Positions 43,339-52,511 of a DNA stretch of 64,000 bases are shown here, in pieces. The notes below the pieces were generated by a model. That model worked only from the letters and a program-made list of their open reading frames with translations, made no database searches and was not told where the DNA came from. The stretch lies in NCBI RefSeq assembly GCF_003664035.1, contig NZ_RCCK01000013.1, positions 434,001-498,000 of the forward strand, in the 5' to 3' direction. The stretch's first letter is position 1. Each line of letters begins with the position of its first letter. The position numbers were made by a program, and so were the translations under genes. The DNA comes from Pedobacter alluvionis. GTDB taxonomy: Bacteria; Bacteroidota; Bacteroidia; Sphingobacteriales; Sphingobacteriaceae.

Positions 43339-43360
43339 ATAAACTGAAAGCGGAATCTAA

Positions 43361-43795
43361 TTATCCAACCATCACTTTAGCGGTAATGGCCAGTCTGTTC
43401 CAGGCATTAATGGTAACTATAGCCATAATTAGCTGTGCTAATTCCTGCTCATTAAAAAAGCTTGCCGCTTTTTGATAAGTTGCATCAGAAACATGGTGGC
43501 TAATTAAGGTTACTTCTTCTGTTAAAGCCAAAACGGCTTCTTCTTTTGCCGTAAATAAGGTTGTTTCTCTCCAGGCATTTAATAAATACAAACGTTGTTC
43601 GGTTTCACCGATTTTACGGGCATCGGTTGAGTGCATATTTAAGCAAAATGCACAACCGTTAATTTGCGATGCACGCATTTTAATCAGTTCTAAAAGAATT
43701 GGATCAAGTTTGCTGGTTGATAAATATTTCTCTAAACCGTACATGGCCTTGTAAGCTGCAGGTTCTACTTTTGGGATATCAATTCTACTTTCCAT
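43361..43795 (-). CDS. Carboxymuconolactone decarboxylase/AhpD-like protein
   Basis: A 144-residue helical protein of the CMD/AhpD fold. The redox motif is in INGCAFCLNMHSTDARKIG, a CxxC followed by the family histidine. Such proteins act as alkylhydroperoxidases or related peroxidase components. It is transcribed alone, opposite the methyltransferase. Confidence 0.9.
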   Translation of the reverse strand: MESRIDIPKVEPAAYKAMYGLEKYLSTSKLDPILLELIKMRASQINGCAFCLNMHSTDARKIGETEQRLYLLNAWRETTLFTAKEEAVLALTEEVTLISHHVSDATYQKAASFFNEQELAQLIMAIVTINAWNRLAITAKVMVG

Positions 43796-44136
43796 TTTAT
43801 TTGTTTTTTGATTACGATGTAAAGTTCAGCATCCCGATCCTGAAAAAACTTAATGTAGTTTAAGAAATGAATTTTCTAACTGCAAAGGCACAAAGACTTT
43901 CGTAAAGTGCGCTAAGTAGGGTTAAAAGTCCTGTTAGTTCGCCATTTAATTTTACTCGATAAATTTATGCGATTCGTCATTTCGACCGTAGTGGAGAAAT
44001 CTATGGGTAATTATTTAATAACAGAACTTACAGATTTCTCCATTCCGCTTCGCTACAGTCGAAATGACGCAAAAACTGTAAACCCACTCTGCATACTTTG
44101 CGTTTATTTCTCTGCGTCCTTTGTGGTCAACAACAA
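43796..44136. repeat. Spacer with nested palindromic repeats
   Basis: A long hairpin has the arms TCGTCATTTCGACCGTAG (43976-43993) and CTACAGTCGAAATGACG (about 44053-44069), with GGAGAAATC and GATTTCTCC as inner arms. Outside it, CTGCAAAGGCACAAAGAC (about 43880) and TCTCTGCGTCCTTTGTGG (about 44110) form a second, looser inverted pair. No gene is supported here. Confidence 0.65.
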
Positions 44137-44706
44137 CTATTTCTTCGCCCTGATTTTACTCAAAAATTCAGGAGTAAAACCCAGATAAGAAGCCAGCATA
44201 TATTGTGGCACACGCTGTACAAATTCAGGGAATAAACTGTTAAAATTGCGGTATCTTTCTTCTGCTGTTTGACTATAAAGAAATTTTATCCTTCGTTGTG
44301 ATGCCTGGTGGTTTTTTTGCAGAATTAATCTGAAGTACCTTTCAAGTTTAGGTAGTTTATGGAACATCTCGTCATAATGATGATGTTCGATAGTGATGAC
44401 TTCGGTAGTTTCAGCCGCCTGGATATAAAATTCAGATCGTTCCTGGAAAAGAAAGCTGGTTAGATCGGTAATCCACCAGTTTTCTATGGCAAATTGAGTG
44501 GTCTGTTCAGCACCCTTTATATCAATGAAATAAAGTCTTAAGCAGCCTTTTACCACGAAATAGTTTGCTCTGCAGGTTTGCTCTTGGGATAATAAAAAAG
44601 CTTTCTTTTTAACGGAAAAAGATTTGAGAAACGGTGCAAGAATTTCCTGTTCATCGTTGCTCAGATCTATAAATTTATTAATATGGCTATAAAGTGCACT
44701 GTACAT
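44137..44706 (-). CDS. Crp/Fnr-family transcriptional regulator
   Basis: A 189-residue regulator with a cyclic-nucleotide-binding-like beta-roll (about 20-115) and a helical C-terminal part with YMLASYLGFTPEFLSKIR as recognition helix. This short form lacks the usual cAMP-binding signature and is abundant in Bacteroidota. No cysteine cluster for Fe-S binding is seen. Its target is unknown; the GLPGLI gene lies 57 bases upstream on the same strand. Confidence 0.88.
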   Translation of the reverse strand: MYSALYSHINKFIDLSNDEQEILAPFLKSFSVKKKAFLLSQEQTCRANYFVVKGCLRLYFIDIKGAEQTTQFAIENWWITDLTSFLFQERSEFYIQAAETTEVITIEHHHYDEMFHKLPKLERYFRLILQKNHQASQRRIKFLYSQTAEERYRNFNSLFPEFVQRVPQYMLASYLGFTPEFLSKIRAKK

Positions 44707-44763
44707 TACTATTCTATTGATTATGCTAAAATAGACATAATTATAAGAATGGAATCTATGGTG

Positions 44764-45546
44764 TTAAAGTGAAAAAGCCTTATATATCGGATGTGCGTAT
44801 TCGCCCCAATTTTTCATCGCACCTAGTAATATGGCTTTTAAACCTTTGTTATCAGTCGGCTTTCCTTTTGTAGGCGGCGCTAAATCTTTCTCTGGCACGG
44901 CAACTTCTGTAACTTTAGTTGCAAACCAGGTTACATTTTCATGAGGCAAAGCTAAACCTAAAATCATTCCAGGTACTCCGGTAAAAGATTCAGGACCACC
45001 AGAAACGGCAATCTGATTACTGTAATAAGCCACCACATAAACCGAATCCATAATGATGGCATTGGCCCTGCGGCATTCGTAACCTGCAATTTCTCTTGTT
45101 TCGTCGGTAATTTTCCAGTTGATTTTACGTATACTGTCTTTAACCAGGTAAGTATCTTCATATACACTTTTTTGTGTGATACTGGTTTGCTGATCGAAAT
45201 TTGTGGCAATGGTATTTTTCAGGTCGGCCAGCACATCAGATGCCAACCAGTTATTGTTTACCGTTTCTTCTACCGTTGGCCATTTGTATAAACTTTTATC
45301 TTTAGTAAAATATAAAGTGCTTTTGGCAACCTTAAATTGGGGATTGTTCTTTTTATACTGCTCAAAAGCCTCATTCAGATAGCTTTCATTGTCTTTGTTG
45401 ATCTTCTTTTGGATCAAAGCATACATATTTGATCTCTTTTCAAACTCAATTATGCCATTTTGTACGAAGTGTATATTCTGTGCAAAAAGATCGCTGCTAA
45501 TGAAAATCACAGCAAAAAGGATGATATATTTTAGTGTAGTTTTCAT
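44764..45546 (-). CDS. GLPGLI-family exported protein
   Basis: A 260-residue protein with a signal peptide (ending SSDLFAQN). It carries a variant of the family motif, GVPGMILGLALPHENVTWFA, near residue 190. GLPGLI proteins in Bacteroidota are usually linked to outer-membrane barrels or TonB receptors, as here: its start lies 2 bases after the stop of the barrel gene. The function is not established. Confidence 0.85.
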   Translation of the reverse strand: MKTTLKYIILFAVIFISSDLFAQNIHFVQNGIIEFEKRSNMYALIQKKINKDNESYLNEAFEQYKKNNPQFKVAKSTLYFTKDKSLYKWPTVEETVNNNWLASDVLADLKNTIATNFDQQTSITQKSVYEDTYLVKDSIRKINWKITDETREIAGYECRRANAIIMDSVYVVAYYSNQIAVSGGPESFTGVPGMILGLALPHENVTWFATKVTEVAVPEKDLAPPTKGKPTDNKGLKAILLGAMKNWGEYAHPIYKAFSL

Positions 45547-45548
45547 AA

Positions 45549-48353
45549 TTATTTCTGTGTTTTAATGCCGCCGCCCATTTTGTTGAAGTCCCATGATACC
45601 GAGAACATTAAATATCGTTGGATGGTGGTGTTACGTGTTTCGCTGATGGTTGTATTGGTTGCCATGCGGTTGAATCCTACATTTTGGTTTAAAATATCGT
45701 TCACCGTTAAAGAGAATTTTAAGCTTTCTGATTTAAAGAATTTTTTACCCAGCGATGCATTCCAGATAAAACGTTCGAAACTTTTGTTAAGCACTTGTGT
45801 TTTGCCGTTATACTGATAATCTCCGTCCGAAGATATTTCGAATTTGGCAGGCAACTGTACATTTCCGTAGAAATATCCAGTATATCCTATACCATCACTG
45901 TTGGAGCCTACGCTTACCCTCGAAATATTATATGTAGGGCCAAAACGGACGTAAAAATTATACTTTTTCTCTTTGTATTTCGAAACGTTTAAACCTCCAC
46001 CATAAGTATAGTTTTTGGTGTTATTTAATACCCTGTTCTGGTTAGTAGTGATGTAGTTGTAGTTAGAATTTCCGTTTGCATCCACATTTAAACCAACATT
46101 CATATCCAGAAACTTAATTTTCCGACCAATCTGTCCGTACAGGTAAAAGTTTGTCTGCATTTTATCCGAAAAATTGATATAAGTGTAAGTACTCTTACCA
46201 GCACCATCGGTATTTACATCACTAATGATCGGGTTTGAGGTAAAACTATAAGAACCACTTAACCAAATGGATTGATTGGTTAACACTTTATAAGAGTTGT
46301 AATTTGTATTAATACTGCTTCTGAATGATGGCCTTAAATCCTGATTTCCTTTAACTACATTAAAAGGGTCATTGTTTACCCTAACCGGCTGTAGCTGATC
46401 GAGTGAAGGCTGGCTGGTATTCCCGTCATAATTGATCCGGAGCGATTTCTGTTGAGAAAAACGATACTGATACGATGCCTGAGGCATATAATTCACAAAA
46501 TTTCTGATGTATGTTCTGTTGTGGTAAACATCATTCTGTTTAAAATTTACTCCGCTAAATTTCGAACCAAAATTGATTACCGTTTTACCCTTTTTATAAT
46601 TGAAAATGGCACCACCCTGATTAATGGTTTGGTTCAGTTCAAAATTGTTACTGTATAGTGTATCCAGCATATCATATCTGCCACTTCCTGATTGATTGAA
46701 CGATCTTCGGTCTGATTTTCCATTCATCAACGTTAAACCATAGTTCAAAATCACCGTTAAGGTTTTAGAGAGCGGTTCGGTATAAGCTGCATTTAATTTA
46801 AACGAATTGTTTGTGATATCGTTTACCTTTAACTGGTTGGTAAGACTATCCAATATTGTCTCTGTTTCTATAATACGTGTTTTATTTTCAGATTTTAAAT
46901 AGCCTTCAGAACTGTTTTTATTAATTGATTGGTTAAGGTTTAAAGATAATGTACGCCCTTTTTTCTTCAGTTTTTTGGTTAACAACAAATTCATGTTGAA
47001 ATTCTGGTCGTCCGCCTCGTTGGTGATCATTCTATCTGATGAATTTAAGAAATAGTCATTTTCTCCATTTGTAGTCGTTTTATAGTGGTTTGAAGTATTG
47101 CTTTTTTTCAAAGCGCCATCTACACTCACTTTCATGGTTAAGGTGGTATCGATTTTTATTTCGTAGGTCGCATCCAATTTTTGCCTGAACATGTCGTTAT
47201 CAAAATCTTCATCTGAAGTGCTAAACTGCGAACCTGATGCTAAATTATTCTGGCTGATCGAATTCCGGCTACCTTTTACCCTGATCGATCCAATTTTATA
47301 ATTCGTATTTAACGATTCTTTATCCTTATTCCATTTGTTATCGAAATGCAAACCACCTGTCCTGGCCATTGGTAAACCCTGACCATTGTACTTGCCATCA
47401 TACGAATCGAAATCATCGCCCCCGCTATAGTTGAAATACATTCCGCCATCATCACTCACCGTTAAGCCACTCGAGCCGCTATATTTATCCCTATCATCCC
47501 AGCCTAAACCTACTGTCCCGTTATTGCCTAAAATGCCATAGGTAGAGAATTTCTTTTTCCCCCAGAATTTATTGAACATGGCCTGTCCCTGGTAAAAATC
47601 TTTGGTGCCATAACCTCCCTGTACTTTACCGAAATAACCGTTCTTTTTATCTTCTTTGAGTTTAATGTTTAGCGTTTTAGTTTTTTCGCCATCATCAATG
47701 CCTGTAAAACTAGCCTGATCGCTGGCTTTATCATAAAGCTGAACAGATTCTACCATATCAGCCCGAAGATTTTTCGTGACCAATGTTGGGTCGTCGCCAA
47801 AAAATTCTTCTCCATCTACCAATACCTTCGGAACCGTTTTACCCTGAGCTGTAATTTTCCCATCCTTATCTACCTGAAAGCCCGGAAACTGTTTAATCAG
47901 ATCCTCTACTTTCGAATTGGGTTCTATATTATATGCCTTTGGATCAAACTCTGTAGTATCACCTTTAATTTTTATGGCTGTTCTGTTTCCTTTAATAATT
48001 ACATCAGCGAGAATTTTGGCCATCCCGGTGAGGTTAATTTTTCCGTAATCTTTAACCTGAGTAGTAGAATCGAGCGTAAAATGATCTACAAAATCTGCAT
48101 ACTTAGGATAAGAAACTAATAAGATAAACTTCCCGTTTTTAATTCCGGTAAGCTCGAATGAGCCATTTTCTGCTGTCCGGGTAAATTTTACCAGAGTAGA
48201 ATCTTTTGCATTTAAAACGGCAATAGAAGTTCCCGATAACAGGGTTGTCGATGCAGTGTCAATCGTTCGGCCCTTAATGGTATGGAGGCCCTGTGCTTTT
48301 GAATAAGTACTTGTAAAAATAAAAAAGAACAATGAGAGTAACAGCGGTTTCAT
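45549..48353 (-). CDS. TonB-dependent-receptor-like outer-membrane beta-barrel protein (OMP_b-brl_3 type)
   Basis: A 934-residue outer-membrane protein. The signal peptide is MKPLLLSLFFFIFTSTYSKAQ. A carboxypeptidase regulatory-like domain follows (GLHTIKGRTIDTASTTLLSG). Then comes a plug-like region with PNSKVEDLIKQFPGFQVDKDG and TVPKVLVDGEEFFGDDP, and a long barrel ending in SVSWDFNKMGGG. I start at the ATG at 48353; the frame runs 35 residues further upstream without signal features. It forms an operon with the GLPGLI gene. The transported or bound substrate is unknown. Confidence 0.9.
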   Translation of the reverse strand: MKPLLLSLFFFIFTSTYSKAQGLHTIKGRTIDTASTTLLSGTSIAVLNAKDSTLVKFTRTAENGSFELTGIKNGKFILLVSYPKYADFVDHFTLDSTTQVKDYGKINLTGMAKILADVIIKGNRTAIKIKGDTTEFDPKAYNIEPNSKVEDLIKQFPGFQVDKDGKITAQGKTVPKVLVDGEEFFGDDPTLVTKNLRADMVESVQLYDKASDQASFTGIDDGEKTKTLNIKLKEDKKNGYFGKVQGGYGTKDFYQGQAMFNKFWGKKKFSTYGILGNNGTVGLGWDDRDKYSGSSGLTVSDDGGMYFNYSGGDDFDSYDGKYNGQGLPMARTGGLHFDNKWNKDKESLNTNYKIGSIRVKGSRNSISQNNLASGSQFSTSDEDFDNDMFRQKLDATYEIKIDTTLTMKVSVDGALKKSNTSNHYKTTTNGENDYFLNSSDRMITNEADDQNFNMNLLLTKKLKKKGRTLSLNLNQSINKNSSEGYLKSENKTRIIETETILDSLTNQLKVNDITNNSFKLNAAYTEPLSKTLTVILNYGLTLMNGKSDRRSFNQSGSGRYDMLDTLYSNNFELNQTINQGGAIFNYKKGKTVINFGSKFSGVNFKQNDVYHNRTYIRNFVNYMPQASYQYRFSQQKSLRINYDGNTSQPSLDQLQPVRVNNDPFNVVKGNQDLRPSFRSSINTNYNSYKVLTNQSIWLSGSYSFTSNPIISDVNTDGAGKSTYTYINFSDKMQTNFYLYGQIGRKIKFLDMNVGLNVDANGNSNYNYITTNQNRVLNNTKNYTYGGGLNVSKYKEKKYNFYVRFGPTYNISRVSVGSNSDGIGYTGYFYGNVQLPAKFEISSDGDYQYNGKTQVLNKSFERFIWNASLGKKFFKSESLKFSLTVNDILNQNVGFNRMATNTTISETRNTTIQRYLMFSVSWDFNKMGGGIKTQK

Positions 48354-48383
48354 AGATAGGATTTGGTTTTGTTTATCGAATTT

Positions 48384-48399
48384 AACTAATATATTAGTT
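48384..48399. promoter_or_regulatory. Perfect 16-bp palindrome before the barrel gene
   Basis: AACTAATATATTAGTT is fully self-complementary and lies 31 bases upstream of the barrel ATG. It may be an operator. No regulator can be named. Confidence 0.4.
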
Positions 48400-48489
48400 G
48401 TTTGTGATAGTTTAACCTTTTTTAACAATTTAAAAATTGAGCTGTAGCCATTAACCATAAAAGATGATATCTTTAATCAAAAAAACCGG

Positions 48490-48634
48490 ATGAAATTACC
48501 TTCTCTCCAACAGCTTTACTATGGTTTTAGAAACGTAATAAAGCGCTTCCCCTTACTACTTATCTGCTTATTAAAAAACTATAAGCTAAATTTCATTCCA
48601 GGAGGCCGGGTTTTAATTAATCCGGCCTTTTTTT
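48490..48634 (+). pseudogene. Truncated 5' remnant of a DUF4153-like gene, with terminator
   Basis: An ATG at 48490 opens MKLPSLQQLYYGFRNVIKRF followed by PLLLICLL. This resembles the N-terminus of DUF4153 membrane proteins of Bacteroidota, as I recall them. After about residue 28 the likeness ends, and the frame goes on as non-homologous sequence to 48678. At 48603-48634 a terminator (AGGCCGG/CCGGCCT plus T-run) sits where the middle of the gene should be. TATCTTTA (48468-48475), one base off the -7 consensus, precedes the ATG. An internal deletion that left promoter, start and terminator fits best. Confidence 0.5.
48603..48634 (+). terminator. Rho-independent terminator downstream of the gene remnant
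   Basis: AGGCCGG (48603-48609) pairs with CCGGCCT (48622-48628) and is followed by seven T residues. No intact plus-strand gene lies directly upstream. Confidence 0.8.
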
Positions 48635-48825
48635 GTTCGTCGATGTTTTCAAAATATGCTGGATTTCGTATAGGTTAATTCGGCGTTCATCTATAAATAC
48701 AAGTGCATGGTATAATAGCCCATAACTGGCTGAAACGTTTTTGCCATACTGCAGTCTTAATTACAAAACCACCTAATAATTAGGGATTTAAAATAAAGAT
48801 TTGTAAAAATAAAAATATTAAAGTC

Positions 48826-49464
48826 ATGAAAACTTCTATCAAAAATTTATTCGCAGCAGCATTGGTAATGGTTACTTTAAGCAGCGCAACAGTTGTAGCA
48901 CATGCAACAGAAAATAATGCCAGCTACACCGCATTAACAAATGTCAGAAACATCAGCAAAATTGTAGTTTCCGGAAACGTAAAACTGGTCCTTGTTCAGG
49001 ATGCTAAAGAAAGTGTTGAGGTTTATAATCAATATTACACCAAAAATGCCCTGGTACAACAGCATGGAGAAGAACTTAGAGTTAGCTCTTTTGATAAAAA
49101 TACCCTAACCGTAATCGTCCGCGTAAATAACTTAACTGCTATCGAAGCTTCAAATACTGCAAGTGTAAGTACTGCCGGAAATTTCAACCTGTTAAGCCTA
49201 AACATTGTTTTAAATGATGAGGCATCGGCAGATATTAAAGCCAACACTGTTAATTTATCAACAAATATTAAAGATGGTACATCCTTAAAATTAGAAGGGG
49301 CTACCGATTTACATCAAGCTGTAATGGGTGTAGCATCCAGAATAAACATGACTGGTTTTACTGCGCTGGAAAGTAGTATCCGATTAACAGGAAAATCTCT
49401 TTTGGCTAACAACAAGTCTCGTTATGATGACATACAGGTTTCTTTATTAGAAAAACTATTCTAA
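48826..49464 (+). CDS. DUF2807 (head GIN domain-like) exported protein
   Basis: A 212-residue protein with a signal peptide (MKTSIKNLFAAALVMVTLSS then ATVVAHA). The repeats KIVVSGNVKLVLVQDAKES, HGEELRVSSFDKNTLTVIV and LTAIEASNTASVSTAG are the beta-helical units of the DUF2807 or head-GIN group. It is a shorter relative in style of the DUF4097 protein at 10293. A terminator follows. The function is unknown. Confidence 0.78.
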   Translation: MKTSIKNLFAAALVMVTLSSATVVAHATENNASYTALTNVRNISKIVVSGNVKLVLVQDAKESVEVYNQYYTKNALVQQHGEELRVSSFDKNTLTVIVRVNNLTAIEASNTASVSTAGNFNLLSLNIVLNDEASADIKANTVNLSTNIKDGTSLKLEGATDLHQAVMGVASRINMTGFTALESSIRLTGKSLLANNKSRYDDIQVSLLEKLF

Positions 49465-49485
49465 CTCCATCATATATTTTACCAC

Positions 49486-49519
49486 AAAGGCGCTGAATTT
49501 TAAGTTCAGCGCCTTTTTT
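49486..49519 (+). terminator. Terminator after the DUF2807 gene
   Basis: AAAGGCGCTGAA (49486-49497) pairs perfectly with TTCAGCGCCTTT (49505-49516) around a 7-base loop, with a T-run. It lies between convergent genes. Confidence 0.85.
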
Positions 49520-49554
49520 AGTCTCTCGTTGGTTGGACAGACCCACAGATTTAA

Positions 49555-51096
49555 TTACAAATCAAATTTTATCCCCTGTGCTAAGGGCAGTGTATTTGAA
49601 TAATTAATGGTATTGGTTTGCCTGCGCATATAAGCTCTCCAGGCATCTGATCCGCTTTCCCTGCCACCACCTGTTTCTTTCTCGCCACCAAAAGCACCGC
49701 CAATTTCTGCACCTGAAGTACCGATATTTACATTTGCGATACCACAGTCAGATCCCTTAGCCGATAAAAACTGCTCTGCCTCTCTTAAATTTAAGGTCAT
49801 AATGGCCGAAGATAATCCTTGCGGTACAGCATTTTGTAAGGCAATGGCCTCGTCTAATGTTTTGTATTTAATTAAGTATAAAATTGGTGCAAACGTTTCG
49901 TGTTGAACAATCTTGAAATCATTCTGAACCTCCGCAATGCATGGCCTTACATAACACCCACTTCTATAGGCATCGCCGGATAAAACGCCACCTTCTACCA
50001 CAAAATTGCCACCCTCTTCCTTACATTTTGCAATAGAATCTAAGTATGCTGCAACCGCATCGGTATCAATCAATGGGCCTACATGGTTATTTTGATCTAA
50101 AGGATCACCAATACGCAATTGTCCGTAAGCTTTAACCAGTTTCCCGGTAAAAGCATCATATACACTTTCGTGGATAATTAACCTCCTGGTAGAAGTACAA
50201 CGCTGGCCTGCGGTACCAACCGCACCAAATACAGCACCAATTAAACTCATGTCTAAATCGGCATGTTCTGAAATAATAATGGCATTATTACCGCCAAGCT
50301 CCAACAAGCTTTTTCCTAAACGCGCACCAACAGCCGCTCCAACTGCCTTGCCCATTCGTGTCGATCCGGTGGCAGAAATTAAAGGGATACGACCATCATT
50401 TGTCATGAGTTCGCCAACTTCCCTATCGCCTAAAACGAGATTACAAACGCCTTCGGCAATATCGTTATCTTTAAAAACCTTTGCAATAATATGTTGGCAG
50501 GCAATGGCGGTTAAGGGTGTTTTTTCTGAAGGTTTCCAGATGCAAACATTACCACAAACCAAAGCCAAAGCAGTGTTCCAGCTCCAAACCGCTACAGGGA
50601 AATTAAAGGCAGAAATAATTCCTACAATTCCCAATGGATGCCATTGTTCGTACATGCGGTGGTTCGGGCGTTCGCTGTGCATCGTTAAGCCATAAAGCTG
50701 CCTCGATAAACCCACTGCAAAATCGCAGATATCGATCATTTCCTGCACTTCACCAAAACCTTCCTGTAAACTTTTTCCCATTTCGTAAGAAACCAAAGTA
50801 CCCAAGGCGTCTTTATGCTCACGTAAAGCATCGCCAAACTGGCGGATAATTTCGCCTCTTTTTGGAGCAGGAACCGTACGCCAATCCGCAAAAGCTGCTT
50901 GTGCCTTTACAACAACAGCATCATAGTCTGCTTTGCCTGCAACTTTTGCCGAAGCGATCAGTTTACCATCAACAGGAGAAAAACTTTCTAGTGTATCGGT
51001 ATTCGATTCGCCTCCCCAATGGTTACCTGTACTATAAGCTGAATTGACCGCTTTTACGCCCAATTTATTTAAAATGGATTGAATATCTGTAGTCAT
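49555..51096 (-). CDS. Aldehyde dehydrogenase, ALDH7-like (aminoadipate-semialdehyde type)
   Basis: A 513-residue NAD(P)-dependent dehydrogenase. Visible features are PLGIVGIISAFNFPVAVWSW, the nucleotide-binding SATGSTRMGKAVG, catalytic Glu in LLELGGNNAIII and catalytic Cys in GTAGQRCTSTRRL. IGGAFGGEKETGGGRESGSD at the C-terminus is typical of the antiquitin (ALDH7) group. That group oxidises alpha-aminoadipate semialdehyde in lysine breakdown, or betaine aldehyde. The substrate is therefore inferred. It is a single gene. Confidence 0.9.
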   Translation of the reverse strand: MTTDIQSILNKLGVKAVNSAYSTGNHWGGESNTDTLESFSPVDGKLIASAKVAGKADYDAVVVKAQAAFADWRTVPAPKRGEIIRQFGDALREHKDALGTLVSYEMGKSLQEGFGEVQEMIDICDFAVGLSRQLYGLTMHSERPNHRMYEQWHPLGIVGIISAFNFPVAVWSWNTALALVCGNVCIWKPSEKTPLTAIACQHIIAKVFKDNDIAEGVCNLVLGDREVGELMTNDGRIPLISATGSTRMGKAVGAAVGARLGKSLLELGGNNAIIISEHADLDMSLIGAVFGAVGTAGQRCTSTRRLIIHESVYDAFTGKLVKAYGQLRIGDPLDQNNHVGPLIDTDAVAAYLDSIAKCKEEGGNFVVEGGVLSGDAYRSGCYVRPCIAEVQNDFKIVQHETFAPILYLIKYKTLDEAIALQNAVPQGLSSAIMTLNLREAEQFLSAKGSDCGIANVNIGTSGAEIGGAFGGEKETGGGRESGSDAWRAYMRRQTNTINYSNTLPLAQGIKFDL

Positions 51097-51264
51097 ATAT
51101 CTAACGATTTACACAAAAAAACAAAAAAATAAAGGAAAGCAGGTATGTTTAGCGCTAATCTTATCACAATTTTGCTAAAACCTTTACTTAATAGAAATAT
51201 CAAATTATTTGTGATTCTTTTTTACACATCACATTGGGTTTAGGTTGAAGTGCAAAACAAAATA

Positions 51265-52377
51265 TTAATTGGATTTTGTAGAGATCTGTCCAAGAACTTT
51301 ATTAAATAGCGCTCCCTCTTCATAGCCTGACCATTTGGAGACGATTTTTCCATCTGGATTGATGAGTACAAAAGTAGGGTAACCTGATATACCATATTTG
51401 ATGATTGTTTCACCATAAAATCCTTTCCCGTCCCAGAGGCTTAGCCAGTTTGTTTGGTCTCTACTTAAGCCTTTCAGCCAGGTTTCTTTCCTGGCATCGC
51501 ATGAAAATGAGACTACTGATAAATTATCACTGAGCTTTTGAGAGATCTCCTTTAACTCTGGAATTGAAGCAATACAAGGCCCACAGAATGTAGATGAAAA
51601 ATCTAGTAATATATATTTGCCCGATAATTCAGATAAAGAATGTTTCTTCCCATCTTTATCGAAAGCATTAAAATTGTAAAAACTATCTCCTTTATCGATA
51701 ATGTCTCCAACCTTTAAATACGTATCAATTCTTTTTGCATATAACGTATTCTTAAAATTTGAATGAAGAGAATTATAAAATTTACGTATTGTATCTCTTG
51801 GAAAATCATTTTTAAGATAGAAAAGAGCATCGAGCGCTTCAAAACTATTTAAATTCTGCCTTACAAAATTCATTCTTGTAATCTTGTCTGTACTATCTAT
51901 CTTCCCAATAACCTTCCATATTGCTTTAGCCTTTAATTTAGCACTATCATCAGTCAGGGCAAAGTATTCCGCTACTAATTTATTCCGTTGCTTATAGCCT
52001 GCTTTAGTCAAGTCTATCATTTTATTATGCATATCCTGCGTTTTTGATCCCGTTATCTTCAGATCAAAAGGAAAATCCTTAATGTCTCCCTTCACATTAA
52101 TTTTTTCATTTCCCATCATTAAGGTAAAGTAATAAAACTCATTTGCTACAGTTGTTTTTACCCATAGCGATTGAGGCGTTTTCCTAAGGGTGCCTTTGAA
52201 ATTTAGAACATTATTTTCGATTATGGCACTATCAATGTCTGTCTCAAGCTCCGAATCGTTTAAGTAAAACTTAGTTCCATTTTCAAAGCCAGTGATTTGT
52301 GCATTAATAATATATTGCTGAGCAGAAACCAGGGTAGTGATGCCAATTGCAATAAGGAGTAAGAGCGACTTTTTCAT
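51265..52377 (-). CDS. TlpA-family thiol-disulfide protein with an N-terminal DUF4369-like domain
   Basis: A 370-residue exported protein (signal ending LVSAQQ). The first half is beta-rich and matches the DUF4369 pattern (INAQITGFENGTKFYLND). The C-terminal thioredoxin domain begins at FNAFDKDGKKHSLSELSGKY and holds the active site SSTFCGPCIASIPE (CGPC), with GYPTFVLINPDGKI later. It likely reduces disulfides in the periplasm. It has no operon partner. Confidence 0.87.
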   Translation of the reverse strand: MKKSLLLLIAIGITTLVSAQQYIINAQITGFENGTKFYLNDSELETDIDSAIIENNVLNFKGTLRKTPQSLWVKTTVANEFYYFTLMMGNEKINVKGDIKDFPFDLKITGSKTQDMHNKMIDLTKAGYKQRNKLVAEYFALTDDSAKLKAKAIWKVIGKIDSTDKITRMNFVRQNLNSFEALDALFYLKNDFPRDTIRKFYNSLHSNFKNTLYAKRIDTYLKVGDIIDKGDSFYNFNAFDKDGKKHSLSELSGKYILLDFSSTFCGPCIASIPELKEISQKLSDNLSVVSFSCDARKETWLKGLSRDQTNWLSLWDGKGFYGETIIKYGISGYPTFVLINPDGKIVSKWSGYEEGALFNKVLGQISTKSN

Positions 52378-52511
52378 ATTTCACCAAAATAAGGATTTGT
52401 ATTTACGAAAACAAGATTTTATGAACGAGCATTTTTCTACGGGCTTAGCGTAGCTTAACTTTAGCATAATTCTTAATATCTTACCCTAATTTTACTCAAC
52501 CCTACTATTCA

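Noticed and set aside
43967-44188. A 73-codon plus-strand frame
   Set aside because: Its first half is the CGTCATTTCGAC hairpin repeat and its end is antisense to the Crp/Fnr gene.
49888-49900. A LacI-operator-like word TGCAAACGTTTCG
   Set aside because: It is inside the ALDH coding region, so I treat it as chance. It shows that single matches to the motif need care.
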